64,000 nucleotides of DNA, taken from Clavelina lepadiformis (lineage: Eukaryota > Chordata > Ascidiacea > Aplousobranchia > Clavelinidae). The stretch covers positions 27,466,001 through 27,530,000 of the forward strand of contig NC_135240.1 of the NCBI RefSeq assembly GCF_947623445.1, read 5' to 3'. Numbering within the stretch: the first letter of the stretch is position 1; each line of letters opens with the position of its first letter. The notes under the pieces are model-generated. The model was not told where the DNA came from. It searched no databases and saw only the letters and a list, made by a program, of their open reading frames with translations. Below, piece by piece: positions 35,501 to 46,374 of this stretch. Made by a program: the position numbers and the translations under genes.

Positions 35501-37762
35501 GCCTTTCTTAACGCGGGTCGCAGGAGGTGGTCCGCCCACCCTGATATGACAGTGCAGTACGCGAGATGTCTCAAAGATAGACTGGCTGGGATTGGGATCG
35601 AGAACGCTTCGATTTACTTCGACATCTGGAAGTCGATGAATGGAAGGTTCCAACAGAGGTCAAGTTCAAAACCAAAAAGTTCAAATAAGTGCAATTGAAA
35701 TACTTTCGATATCGGTTGACTCGTTTAGGATGAACACCAAGTCTGAGGCTTCGATCTTGATATCTTGTTACAAATGTTGTCAATGTTTGTTGAATTTACC
35801 ACAATATACCTCTTGATTTTATAAATTTCTATTTTCTGTTTTGTTAGGGTTGTCGATCCGCGTGTAGACGTGGCGAGTTATGATTGGTCCCCGTTCAAGA
35901 CGGCGACTTTCGTGCTTCCGGTTCTCACGGAACTATCAAACTGGAGAGAGAAACTGAAGTCGATTCGAAGCGAACACAAAAACCAGACACTGAGTGTGGT
36001 GTTTGTAGCAGACTTTCCAGGTACGTCTGCTTATAAGTCAAACATTTCTCTTCAAACGTGGTAGTTGTTGTTCTTATTCCAAGGCATGGAATTGGAGAAT
36101 TTTGTCCACGAGGATTTCAAGAACACCACTGTGGAAGTATTGAAGGGAAGAATCTCGGTTCATCTTGATTCGGACAAATCGAACTTGACACTGTCAGAGG
36201 GCAAGAGGTTTAAGGTTAAGCAGATACCTTTATTTTATGACAAGTTGATGTATCCGTGTTCACTTTACTGGTATAGTACATGCAGTAGCAGCATGCCGTA
36301 GCACTTCAAAGCTTTGGTTTGTTCAACCATTTGCGAGCTTGAACTTGTTAAAGTTTAACAATAGGAAGACCTCCAAGTCATTGTCATTAATATTTTCCTG
36401 CACGTTTTAAGCTTTTCTGGCTGTGACCATTTTTCCCGTGCGTTGATGCATGCTGATAGCAACAGGCTTTGATTTTTGTCCAGCGCGCCGATGGCCAAAA
36501 ATAAAGAATGACGATGATAAAATCTCATTCAAATTAACGAGCTACCTCATTCTACTTGTGATTGATGTTTATAGATTGAAACAATCGCAACAGCCGACTT
36601 ATGACGTATGTCGTATAACATCATCGTGATTGTTGCAGGTTCCCGGTGGTGATTATCACGTCATTAGAACAACGTCATCATCTACGTCATGCTACGTGTA
36701 CGTGTACCACAACTCGACCGACGTTGAGATACATGGAAAGGTGGAAGAATATAGGAAAAGGATCAGCCAATCAGAGAACGGTGAGAAGGTTTCGTCATCA
36801 CAGTCAGAACTTCATTTTAATGATGTCACAATTCTTTAACTGACTGTTTTTGACGTAATTAGATTTCTGGTTAACTCAGTCAATGGCAGACGACGAAGAC
36901 CAAATGTAAGTAAACTTTTGCTTATGGTCTCATGCGCTTGCAGCTTGGTCCTGTTCAATATCTTCGTTTAAAACACTGCCGCAGGGTGTCGCAAGAGAGC
37001 TACTTATAGTAACAGAATTTTCTGTAAACGCCACTATACGACTTGTTGCCAATTCTTCCGCTAATAGGCGATGGTGTTCACAATTATGTAATCACTAGCA
37101 CTATGGAGGAACTAGACCGTAGACAGACTTCTTCATTGACCGAAACTAACGTTGTAAAACAATCTGTTTCGGTTGCGTTATGTGGCGGCCTACCCGAGCT
37201 GAAATTTTCTCAATTTTTCCCCAGGATAGTTGAATTGTATTTGCGGGAAGAAGCGAAGAAAAATTCCCGAAAAATTAGTTTCTACAACCGAAGTGTTCGG
37301 TTTGTCCTTAAGAAATGCGCCATTTTCAGACGAAGGTGAAAGTCTACTGAGATGTATCATCAGGTTAACGCGTGTGTTATCTATTTCGGGCATTAAATGA
37401 CGTTTTTTTATTGTTTTCTATTTTCAGTTTCCTTCTGTCAATTTACAGCGTCAGGAATATCTTGTTTGGAAGACCAAATCAACAGCAATTAAGTTTGGAA
37501 GTCGAACACCTCGATCGCTGGTTTTCACAAACGCAAGTTTCTACTTTTTATAATTGTTTAATCGTCGTCGTGTCGGTGATGACGTCATTTCACACACTAT
37601 CTTTGTGCTTGTTGTTCAAAACAATGGCGAAATAGAGATATACGAATCGTTTATGTACATTGTGTCACAACCTGAAATCTTTCCAGGTATGCTCGTTTCA
37701 AGCCCGCGAAAGAAGAATCGGCGAAACCGAGTGACCGAGAAAATTTGAAAACCGAGCTGTGA
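32584..37762 (+). CDS. GGCX: Vitamin K-dependent gamma-glutamyl carboxylase, 17 exons
   Basis: The enzyme carboxylates Glu residues of Gla proteins using reduced vitamin K, CO2 and O2 in the ER membrane. Exons that join in frame: 32584-32707, 32914-33075, 33368-33533, 33605-33683, 33834-33940, 34052-34215, 34461-34632, 34760-34844, 34935-35063, 35501-35658, 35848-36020, 36084-36214, 36639-36780, 36863-36905, 37225-37335, 37428-37520, 37687-37762. The product is about 704 residues (human enzyme 758). Recognised conserved stretches: [36 protein letters not shown] (Lys188-Lys189, aligned with the human active-site base Lys218), [44 protein letters not shown]. Exons 14, 16 and 17 are least certain: the exon 16 donor (ctg|gttttc) is weak, and without it the frame reads to a stop at 37635. 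Confidence 0.9.
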
Positions 37763-38210
37763 ATTTTTTTGCAAAATGTTGAAATTATCCTGATTGCCTG
37801 AAAAGATTTCAAGATACTTTGCATAGAATCGATCAACTATCTCAGGTTATTTTGCCGAGAAATTGATGTTTGGTTGGTTCGGAATATTTTCCTCAAGCAA
37901 CAAACTTCTCACTTTCTTACCTTGGCCATACTTAGTGTCTCTGTGTAAGTGCGTCGCAGAAACTAAGTTTTGTAGCTTTGCCAAGATTCTGCCTCGTTTT
38001 ACAGTTCTTTTATTTTCGTTTTTTTTTGCCAAATCAACACATGTCGTTTTCATTGTTTTTGGTTTATAGTGTTTTTAGAATATGTGCTACGGTTGTTGCG
38101 ATTTTGGAATTTCACAAATCACTTGAAAACTTTTCAGTTTTGAATGTTTCGTTTTCTTTTATCTGCCGATTTTCTGCTGTCGCATAAGTATGAATTTTAA
38201 CAGTTCGTTG

Positions 38211-38216
38211 AATAAA
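38211..38216 (+). terminator. Candidate GGCX polyadenylation signal
   Basis: AATAAA about 450 bases after the proposed GGCX stop codon, in AT-rich sequence without open frames. Not the only possible signal. Confidence 0.35.
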
Positions 38217-38522
38217 CCTAAGAGACCGTTTCGGTTCCCAAAAGAATATTTGCTGTCGTAAAAAATTTGAACTGCTTTGTTTCACTAGTTAAGAATTTTA
38301 CAGCGATGCCTCATAGTAATAGCATGTGACGAAATAATCAAATGGGAGAAATGGTCGGTGAAGTTCAAATACCAGACGTTGTTACGTAATATTTCACTTT
38401 GTTCTGCCTTTCCGGTTATTTTTTAGAGGGAATTTAAAAAAACTTTGGCCCCAGTTTCTGTTATATGAGCATGCGTCACAAAACTCAACATGAGAACAAT
38501 ATCACGTTGTTTCTCTTCTCAG

Positions 38523-38715
38523 TTATTAGAGGTAAGCTTTAAGGGGATTTCCCAGCATACAATGAACCAGGTGAGCCTTCTCAGCTGTTGTCGTGAAAGT
38601 GATAGCGAAGGAATACGTGGAAGTGGAAAATATTGATTTGGGTTCCAAAAACGCCACAAACAGCAACATAAAAACGAAAAACATGGTGAAACAAAAGACA
38701 ATATTTTCGGTTTAG
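38523..38715 (+). other. Possible isolated coding exon with clustered splice sites
   Basis: Acceptor-like sites end at 38522, 38555 and 38584, and strong donor-like sites follow at 38532 and 38571. The frame from 38585 reads VVVKVIAKEYVEVENIDLG and ends with TAG at 38713. The two tiny pieces upstream (9 and 15 bases) would keep the same frame. The intervening introns would be only 24 and 14 bases, so at most one acceptor is likely real. Family unknown; it may be an alternative 3' exon of GGCX or chance. Confidence 0.2.
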
Positions 38716-38855
38716 ATCCCAAAGTATACTGGACTATGGTGCAGCGTCATCTCGTATACTGCTATTGATTTTCTGGTGGAAAATCGCGCAATGAACTGTT
38801 GTCACAATCATGCACGTCATAGGTGAAGAAATATAAAACAACTATTGCTGATAAC

Positions 38856-39093
38856 CAATGTTCCCTCTAAGCTGCGCGCGTGCGCAAATGCGCACTGCTG
38901 ACACGGTCTCCGCGCACAGAAAATCTGTGCTGCGCACAAGAAAAAAATCCAACCTGAATTGAAAATAAAATAAACGCATAATAATGGCCACAGTGCGCAC
39001 GTGGAACGTTTGATGTTGCTCACAGTGGTCCAACGGACCGCTCAGGGAGTTAGTGTGTTTGCTCAGACTCGTGAAAAATTAGAGGGAACATTG
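38856..39093. mobile_element. hAT-type MITE, 238 bp
   Basis: Perfect 15-bp inverted termini caatgttccctctaa / ttagagggaacattg and a perfect 8-bp target duplication ctgataac (38848-38855 and 39094-39101). The left arm is rich in gcgcgcgtgcgc-type sequence, including a ccgcgcacag / ctgtgctgcgc hairpin. No coding capacity. Confidence 0.92.
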
Positions 39094-39101
39094 CTGATAA
39101 C

Positions 39102-41590
39102 GCAACTGGTGCCAATATTGCACCAACTTTTAATAGTTGTTTTAATAAAAACTTATTTCTCAGGAACTATTTCTTGTTACTATAACTTTGCTAACGGTAA
39201 ATAGCTCCCGAAGCATTCCTGTGCAGTTGTTACGCATGATCTAGCAAAATGGGTTTATTGGTGTCACGGCATGAGTGCGCATTTCTTTTACACTTTGAAA
39301 ATCTCAAAACAAATTGTATGACTTTTGTTTTTTTTGACCATGTTTTGCGTTCGAAACAAATCAATAAAAGCAACGTTTACGACTTCCATAACCTACACAG
39401 GGCTGGAAATATTTGCAGAACAAACATACAGCAAGTTAAGTGTTAAGACAAACAAAGCTCGACTTTTTACTTCTCGAATCGATTGACGCGCTTGATTGTT
39501 GACATCTAGTGACGGAATGATCAATTTACTAGAATTTAGTCTAGTTACACATATAGACTATTTACGTCAAAACTTTTCTGGGAACAAACTGCTTTCGTCA
39601 GCAGATATATAATAAACAAACACAGAAGACTTTCTCCCAAGCCCAGGAACCTTCCTATGTTGCGAAACCAAGGCCCTGAACTTTCACCTTCTTAAACTAG
39701 GAATGTCATAATCCGGCTTATAAAATGTTAGTGGCCGTGGATGGTCACGTTCCGTCTGGATCATACAGATTCTTATTTGTTAATTGATTGAAAGTATTTC
39801 CTCGACTTTGCTAATTAAAGGACAAAAATAAAAACGCCATCATAGTGCAAATTTGTTGACGCCATCAGCATAAACCGATCTTACCACCTGAGGCCGAACC
39901 ACGAGACGCAAATTATGAGACAATGTTGTTTGATCCTCACTTCAATAGTTTGAAACAATTTGCCTTCGATTGTGAAGAAAATGTAGGATGTGCTTCTTTA
40001 CTAAACACATTCGTGATAAAAATTTGAATCAAACTACGATGACAGACTCAGACATTATCAACTGCACAGCTGGTAGCGGATGTCACTACCGAAGCAGGCA
40101 AACCGATGCTATATGAGTGGGATGTATATTGTACCGCTGCATGTCTAGGCTATACAGTATATGAGCCTACAGTACAGGAATTGTGGTCAGATGTGAGGGA
40201 CAACTCGGTCGATTGTTAACGCTTTCAATTAAAAATATGTGATAGATATTTTGTGAAATGTATAAAAAGAACTTATGACTTCATACATGTGCATTGCTGT
40301 ATATACGTCCTGTAAAGTTTGTACAACTCTTACGTCTAGTCATCAGCTAACAAGGGAATTTTACCAAGTTTGGAAGACTATAGGAACACCATCTTACATC
40401 GTACAATATAACCTACGCATACGATTTAGGCTACATCATGTGAGAGAAAGTGCAACTTGCTAAGTTCAGACCCAAACAAGGTCGGATAACGACGTGTTTC
40501 GGTAAAAAGCTACTCCCAGTCCAAGACAATCTTGTTTGGTTTGCGTTATTCGTCAACATCATGTTTAACGAAAATGTTAAGCCAGTTCGTGTGTGTTAAG
40601 TTTATTTTATTTAACATGCTGATGCACCGCGACTACGAGTCACTTTTTCACGGGTTATTTTTACTACAATCTACAACTAATTTCTACAAACTGTAGATAT
40701 TTCATACTGCTATGTAATCGTTGTGTGCCCACTGCGTATTTCTATTATACATTAGTTATATAATGACGTAGGTGTCTATTCCAACCTTTTATAAACTGTG
40801 CACCTTGTTTGTTTATGACTTTGTTCAACTTGTAAACAGTTTGCAGGTTACGTCATCAAACGTAAAGCGACTAGCAACTGCTCAAGCTTCCATCTCGAGA
40901 AGTTAATTTAGACTCGTTTTAAAAGCATTAGGCCAGGAGGAAGTTTAACAGTATCTGTCACCAAGAGGGAAGATAAAATTCTTCGCACACGTCCTAAAGC
41001 TTTTGTAAATGCCCCGCTACCGTTGTGACGTATAAGGGAAATTGTTTTCAACAAGACTGCCGTTGAATAAATACTGTATAAACTCATTTTATCGCACAGC
41101 GCACAAAATCCACTCTGCGCAGTACCTATCGAATTACCGATGACGCATTACAAATTCTTCGTAACATAACCTGATTCACTTAGGTACTTAATAACACACT
41201 TGTAATCATGTTTTCCCTTTCAGCACCCATTGCACTTTCTTGATAGCGACTCATATTTGCCTAATTATGCTATTCTGCCGCAAAGAGAGAAATATACAGT
41301 GTGAGGTAATTTTAAAAACTACCTTAAAGTAAACTTCTCTCGTCAACTAGTGGTTAGTCTTGATAAGAACCTACTTTCTTACTACACGGTATCTTGGCCC
41401 GGCATCATTAACCCGTTTTTATAGAGCTTAAGAGTGGGTGCTGATGTAGCCTACCGAGGATTATTAAGCTGTTTCATGCATGATGCAGTAATTGAATTAA
41501 AAAAGTTAGCTTCGAGTTAATGTAATGTTAAGTTCAACTAATTATTACAGCAGTTTACTTGGACTTACTTGCTCGCTATAAATAACCACT
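39102..41590. other. Intergenic stretch before IAP-1
   Basis: No coding exon recognised. Short frames such as 39249-39446 and 40275-40463 have no family resemblance. Low GC throughout. Confidence 0.35.
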
Positions 41591-41644
41591 CAATACTCGA
41601 AGCGGTCGTGAATGAAAGAGTTCAGTGAAACACGCCGAAGGCGA

Positions 41645-41652
41645 GAACCTTC
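41645..41652 (+). promoter_or_regulatory. Heat-shock-element-like dyad upstream of IAP-1
   Basis: gaaccttc within cgagaaccttctttctttcc, i.e. GAA-N2-TTC followed by a further TTC-like pentamer. It lies about 75 bases upstream of a TATA box. The same core occurs in the IAP-2 promoter, which is otherwise partly diverged. Confidence 0.35.
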
Positions 41653-41723
41653 TTTCTTTCCACAATTTCTCGCGAGTTCTCTCGTTTTATTCAATGACCT
41701 TCTTTGTAAAGTTAACAGGGGCT

Positions 41724-41731
41724 TATATAAG
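41724..41731 (+). promoter_or_regulatory. TATA box of IAP-1
   Basis: tatataag inside ggcttatataagcc, about 106 bases upstream of the IAP-1 ATG. The equivalent position in IAP-2 also carries tatata (55316). An alternative tataaata lies at 41577. Confidence 0.45.
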
Positions 41732-41836
41732 CCAAAGACGAACTGAAACAACATTCCATTCAAAAGTATCTGCCTCAAATCTGCAGCCCGCATCAGTGAA
41801 AGTTAATCAAGTGAAGTTTTATTCGAAGATTAGAAA

Positions 41837-44800
41837 ATGTCAGATAGCGGATGTCAAACTCAGCTTGCAGGGATAGAATGCGATGGAAGAATGATAAGTA
41901 TGGCAAGAGACCCACCAGGTCAAAGAAGCGTTTACATTCCACCAGGTAAGTTTGATTGTGAATGTTACATTACATATATCGTTTGGTAGTAGTAATGGAC
42001 AGTAGAAGGTATTCAAAGGTGGAAAATAAATTATTTGGCAGCGAAGCAGACAATCACCAAAAATTTGTTAAAATAACTTTTGTTTCTTCGTTTAATTGTT
42101 TAAAACCGCTGCGCAATGCTCGCCATGTTGTAGTCAGTGCTTTCGAATCAGACTTAATTTTGTTAAATCGTTAAAGATATCACGAGATATGTCTATGAAA
42201 CTTTATTCAGCTTTCGTCACAAATAAAATTGAGTGTCGTAATAATGTGAATACAACAAAGTTAGCTTTTGTTGTAAACTACCGGTTTTTTTGTGCGGAAA
42301 GCTTATTTTGTAGGGATAGGTTTCCTTTGCGCTTTGTGTCGTCCCCATTGTCAATTGCTTTTTTAACGAGATTGAATGAAAGGAGTCGATCAATCGGAAC
42401 CAAAGGGTTCCCCATCACCTAATTTCTATGCTTAAGTCGATTTTTAGTTTTATCAATTTTTTTTTCTTTCCAGGGGATCCTCATCGAGAAACTTATCGAC
42501 TCTCCACCTACAAAGACTTTCCGACAGATTGTCAGGTTGACGTCAGGAGATTGGCCAGGAATGGATTTTACTTCACTGGGTTCAAGGACCGCGTCAAATG
42601 CTTCAGGCGAGTAAAGTTCATAGACAACATTTCTTCATCACGAATCTTTTACAAATATGGAAAACTCAGAACAATTAAGTATCAAAGTCACTTCATAACC
42701 TCCTCTTATTATGTAATAATATTACAGTTGCGGTCAGTGCGTCCAAGACTGGACAATCAGTGACAATCCTGACGACCCCGGTTGGCACAGACACGATTGC
42801 CAACATGCACGAGGTCAAGATACGTCAAACGTTCCAATACGTAAGTGATATTTCCTTCAATTCCTTGTGTGGTAAATATAAATGTATCAGGGTTGTAGTT
42901 TCAATGAATAAGTCATGAGAGCGACAGTTTGGCGACGTCTATGTAAGGAATTCGTCTGTACCGAATTACTTCCCTGTATTGTGCTGAACAAACGAGAGTG
43001 TATTTCTTACTCTGTATCTCGTAGCCAGATTGCTTCCTCCTATTAAGTATGAAGGAGGTTTTTGACCTCAAGTACAAACTATTATAGTACGAAGAAACAT
43101 ACGACAAGCATACGGATTAGCATGGTTACTATGACGTACGAAACTTTCTTAAACGAAAAATTTCCACGTCTCTGGATATTTTTCTCGTTTTTCATAAACT
43201 CGATAAACTTATTTATTTTTATTTCACAGTTTCAATCATTCAACGGTTTGGTCAAACGGAAGGTGCCAAGCCCCAACCCCAGTCACTTCATAACAGACCA
43301 CCCACACGTCCCAGCCATCCCAGCGCCGGGGAGATTCTAACCCATGGGTTGGATTTTACCGATGAACCTGTAGAAGTGAACACAACTAGCGCTTACCAGA
43401 CCGCAACGGTTGCCCAGGCAACCAGGGTACCGCCACCTAGTGTGGTTGTTGCAACCAGGGCAGCTGAGAGAAATCCACCTGATCACGTGATAAACTCTAC
43501 GTTGGGAGAAATCGAAAGATCGCGACCGACGACGAATTCTTTGTTTCCGTGTTCGAATTCTGTGAATCCCCACATGAGGAGCGAGGAATCTCGTCTTCAA
43601 ACTTTCCTGGATCACTCATCATCGTGGCCTGCTCATAGGATTCGGGCAACTCCCAGACAAATTGCAAAGGCAGGAATGTATTACTTGGGTGAGTGGATCT
43701 GATGATGTACTGGCTCGATAATATAATGTAGTGTAATGTATGGGTTATGATATTTTAAACAAGACTTAACAGATAAAGTAGAATTTGTTTGTTAATGCTA
43801 CATTTACTTACTTTTTGTATAAAGTTCTCTGTGTACTTCTCCAGGTGTAAGAGATCGAGTAAAATGTTGGTATTGCAACGGAGGATTACAAAATTGGGAG
43901 AGAGATGACGATCCATGGGAAGAGCACGCCAAATGGTTTCCAATGTAAGTTGAACGCTAAGTTCGAAATACAAAAATTTCGTTTAAAACTGTTGATATGT
44001 TGATGTTGATATAATGTTGATATAAACCGACGTTGTTGATATAAAAAATGATTATTATAATGTTGATATAAAAAAATGTTGATATAAACCGACTTTTTCT
44101 TCGCAATAAATTTAACCTCAAGTTGTTTTCATCTCAGGTGCGAGTTTGTTCTTCAAAGGAAAGGAGTTGATTTTGTTCACAACATCGTGTCCAGGTTTCC
44201 TAATCTAAGGAGACCGATGATACGAAATCCATCCAACATCGCTCAAATAAACAGGATAAGAAGAGCGCTGGATATACCTAAGTAAGTAGAATTTATGACT
44301 TATGTGGTCTTCAATTAACGATATTTTGCTTGTTTGACTGTAACAGTTTATTGTAGTCATCATATATCTTTACCAAATATATTTCATGAACTAATACAAC
44401 AAATATCTTGCAGTGTCCAGCAATCTCCATTCCACTGTCAAAGGCTGCAAACGAGTGGTCCTGTGATCATTGATCCTCGCGAGGAACAAAGAGAGCGGAA
44501 CAGAAAAATTGATGAGATGATGACAACATCCGAAGTTGTGTCCAACGCAAAGCAAATGGGATTTGAAGAGAAAACCATCAGAGCTGCGTTGAGGAAGTGA
44601 GTTTTAAGGAAAATTACTTGGTAAAAGTTTACTGACGCAATCAATATTCCATTGTGATCTAATAATGATATTATAATTCAGACGACTGGAAAGTTGCAAC
44701 TTGCCGTTTTCAACTTTGGAAAACTTGGTTGATGCGATCCTTGCTCTCGATAGTTCAAATCTTCCTGAAGATGTAGATTCCACAGAACCCGAGCCTGAAC

Positions 44801-45033
44801 CCGGAATAGAAGCTTCTCCATCGGTCAGCAACATCACCCGGACACAAGGAGTTCGGGAGATTCGTCGTTTGGAGGAGGCGAGGATGTGCAAGAGTTGTCA
44901 CCACGACCAAGCTAACATGGTCTTCATGCCTTGCGGCCACCTCGCATGCTGTACATCGTGTGGAGGAAGTTTGGAGAACTGTCCGGTGTGCCATTCAACT
45001 GTTCGGGAAAGAGTGAGATCTTACATCGTATAA
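41837..45033 (+). CDS. Inhibitor-of-apoptosis protein: BIR-BIR-UBA-RING (IAP-1)
   Basis: Eight exons join in frame to 530 residues: 41837-41945, 42474-42606, 42728-42840, 43230-43688, 43845-43944, 44138-44281, 44414-44596, 44682-45033. BIR1 (about 15-110) has C82, C85, H101, C105. BIR2 (about 215-310) has canonical C279, C282, H299, C306. A UBA-like segment follows (about 393-440; AKQMGF). The C-terminal RING (482-530) keeps the spacing C483/486, C498, H500, C504/507, C514/517 and ends RVRSYIV. By family knowledge, BIR2 can bind IAP-binding motifs or caspases and the RING is an E3 ubiquitin ligase. The second intron begins GC (cag|gcgagt). Two piggyBac-free introns carry small repeats. Paralog of IAP-2. 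Confidence 0.92.
43985..44100 (+). repeat. Intronic gttgatata repeat expansion in IAP-1
   Basis: Intron 5 of IAP-1 has at least five copies of atgttgatata-type units, two of them followed by aaccgac. The same intron of IAP-2 has one copy (near 57392). This looks like a simple-repeat expansion after the duplication. Confidence 0.6.
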
Positions 45034-45047
45034 TGGGTCAAGAGTTC

Positions 45048-46374
45048 TTAACACTAGAAGGACGGGACGCGTCAATTGACGCATTTTCAACCTAAGTGCA
45101 TCTATAACTTTTAAGTGGTGCATCGCACAACCGTGATATTTCCTGACTTTTCCTACATTAGTGTTAGGTAACTAACCCATGAATATGAAGTTTTTATTTT
45201 ACCGGTAGAGATAATTAACGTGGTCACTACCTAGAAGGACGGGGCGCGTCAATTGACGCTTTGTTACTTCACACTACAAAAACCAGTTCTCGCGATAGAG
45301 AGCATTGTTTTTTTCTGCTGATAATTACAGGTTTATCGAATTAGGTCACAGCTGCCAGCACAGAAGTGTAACAAACGTGTTGACAAACTATGCAAGTCGA
45401 CTTTTGCGCAAAACAGAGTAGTTTCGTCACAAGCGCAACCTAATATCAGAATTTTTGAAGTTTATCGAAGCGTAAGTGTAGTAAGAGTTTCTTAGTTAGA
45501 TAAATTAGATGAATTAGATAAATTCGTCGGGTCGGTGGTTGCTCGTGGCGTGACAGGAGGACGCAATTTCCCTGTGAAGTGTTTGTGGGGGAATTCGTGG
45601 GGATGTCCGATGTTTTCCCAAACCATGGCAAGAGACAGGTTTCTGGAGCTCATACGATTCCTTCGCTTCGATCTGAAGACGGAAAGGCGTAGGAATCTAT
45701 TGCATGATAAATTTGCACTCGCTTCACAAATTTGGAACAGTTTTATATCAATCTGCCAAAAAGCACTCATTCCACAGTGGAAGATAACTGTGGATGAGCA
45801 ACTATTGCCGTGTAAGGCACGCTGCAAGCTCATCCAATATATGGCCAATAAACCAGTCAAGTTTGGTCTAAAGTTCTGGCTGACAGTTGACGTCGAAAAC
45901 AAATGTTTATTCAACGGTTTTCCTTACGTTGGAAAAGATGACGCAAGGAGCCCCCAAGGGAGTGTGCCCACCGACGTTGTACTGAAACTCATGGCGCCGC
46001 TTTTTCAAGGAGGTTACAACGTCACTTGCGATAATTTTTTCACCTCACTTGACCTGGCGTTGCGACTTGCGGAAAAGAAGCGCAGCCTCGTAGGGACAAT
46101 GCGCCAGAACAGGAGAGAATTCCCGAAAGAGTGCAAAAAGAAAAAGGAGTTACGTGAAACAGAAGTGTTTAGGCACGACGGCTTGTATTTTCAATGCGAT
46201 TGCTTTTGTTAATTAAAATGGACATAGCGGACATGCGATAGAAGTAGTTTTTTCGAAGCAACAGCACAGTTTTCTCAACAAAAAACGTTAGATTTGCGCC
46301 GTTTTGACCTTTTGCGTCAATTGACGCACTCCGTCCTTCTAGGTATACGAAAATTGCCGTCCTTCTAGTGTTAA
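45048..46374 (+). mobile_element. piggyBac element, copy 2
   Basis: TTAA at 45048-45051 and 46371-46374, same termini as copy 1 (cactagaaggacgg / ccgtccttctagtg). The palindrome gcgtcaattgacgc is intact at 45069, 45246 and 46314. It is inserted 14 bases after the IAP-1 stop codon, in the same orientation. Confidence 0.92.
45604..46212 (+). pseudogene. Truncated piggyBac transposase, copy 2
   Basis: Nearly the same ~200-residue fragment as copy 1, starting at MFSQTMARDRFLELI and ending FQCDCFC. It has the first two catalytic Asp motifs (TVDEQ, TCDNFF) and lacks the third. The upstream open part contains a 12-base in-frame addition relative to copy 1. Because the truncation is the same in both, it happened before the two copies spread. 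Confidence 0.8.

Noticed and set aside
37043..37224. Upstream extension of GGCX exon 15 (open frame [16 protein letters not shown]...)
   Set aside because: The phase does not fit the preceding exon, while the strong pyrimidine-rich acceptor at 37224 restores both phase and family similarity.
44604..44994. Minus-strand frames over the last IAP-1 exon (also 49556-49883 and 57991-58212)
   Set aside because: They mirror exon 8 in every copy and are explained by the sense coding sequence.
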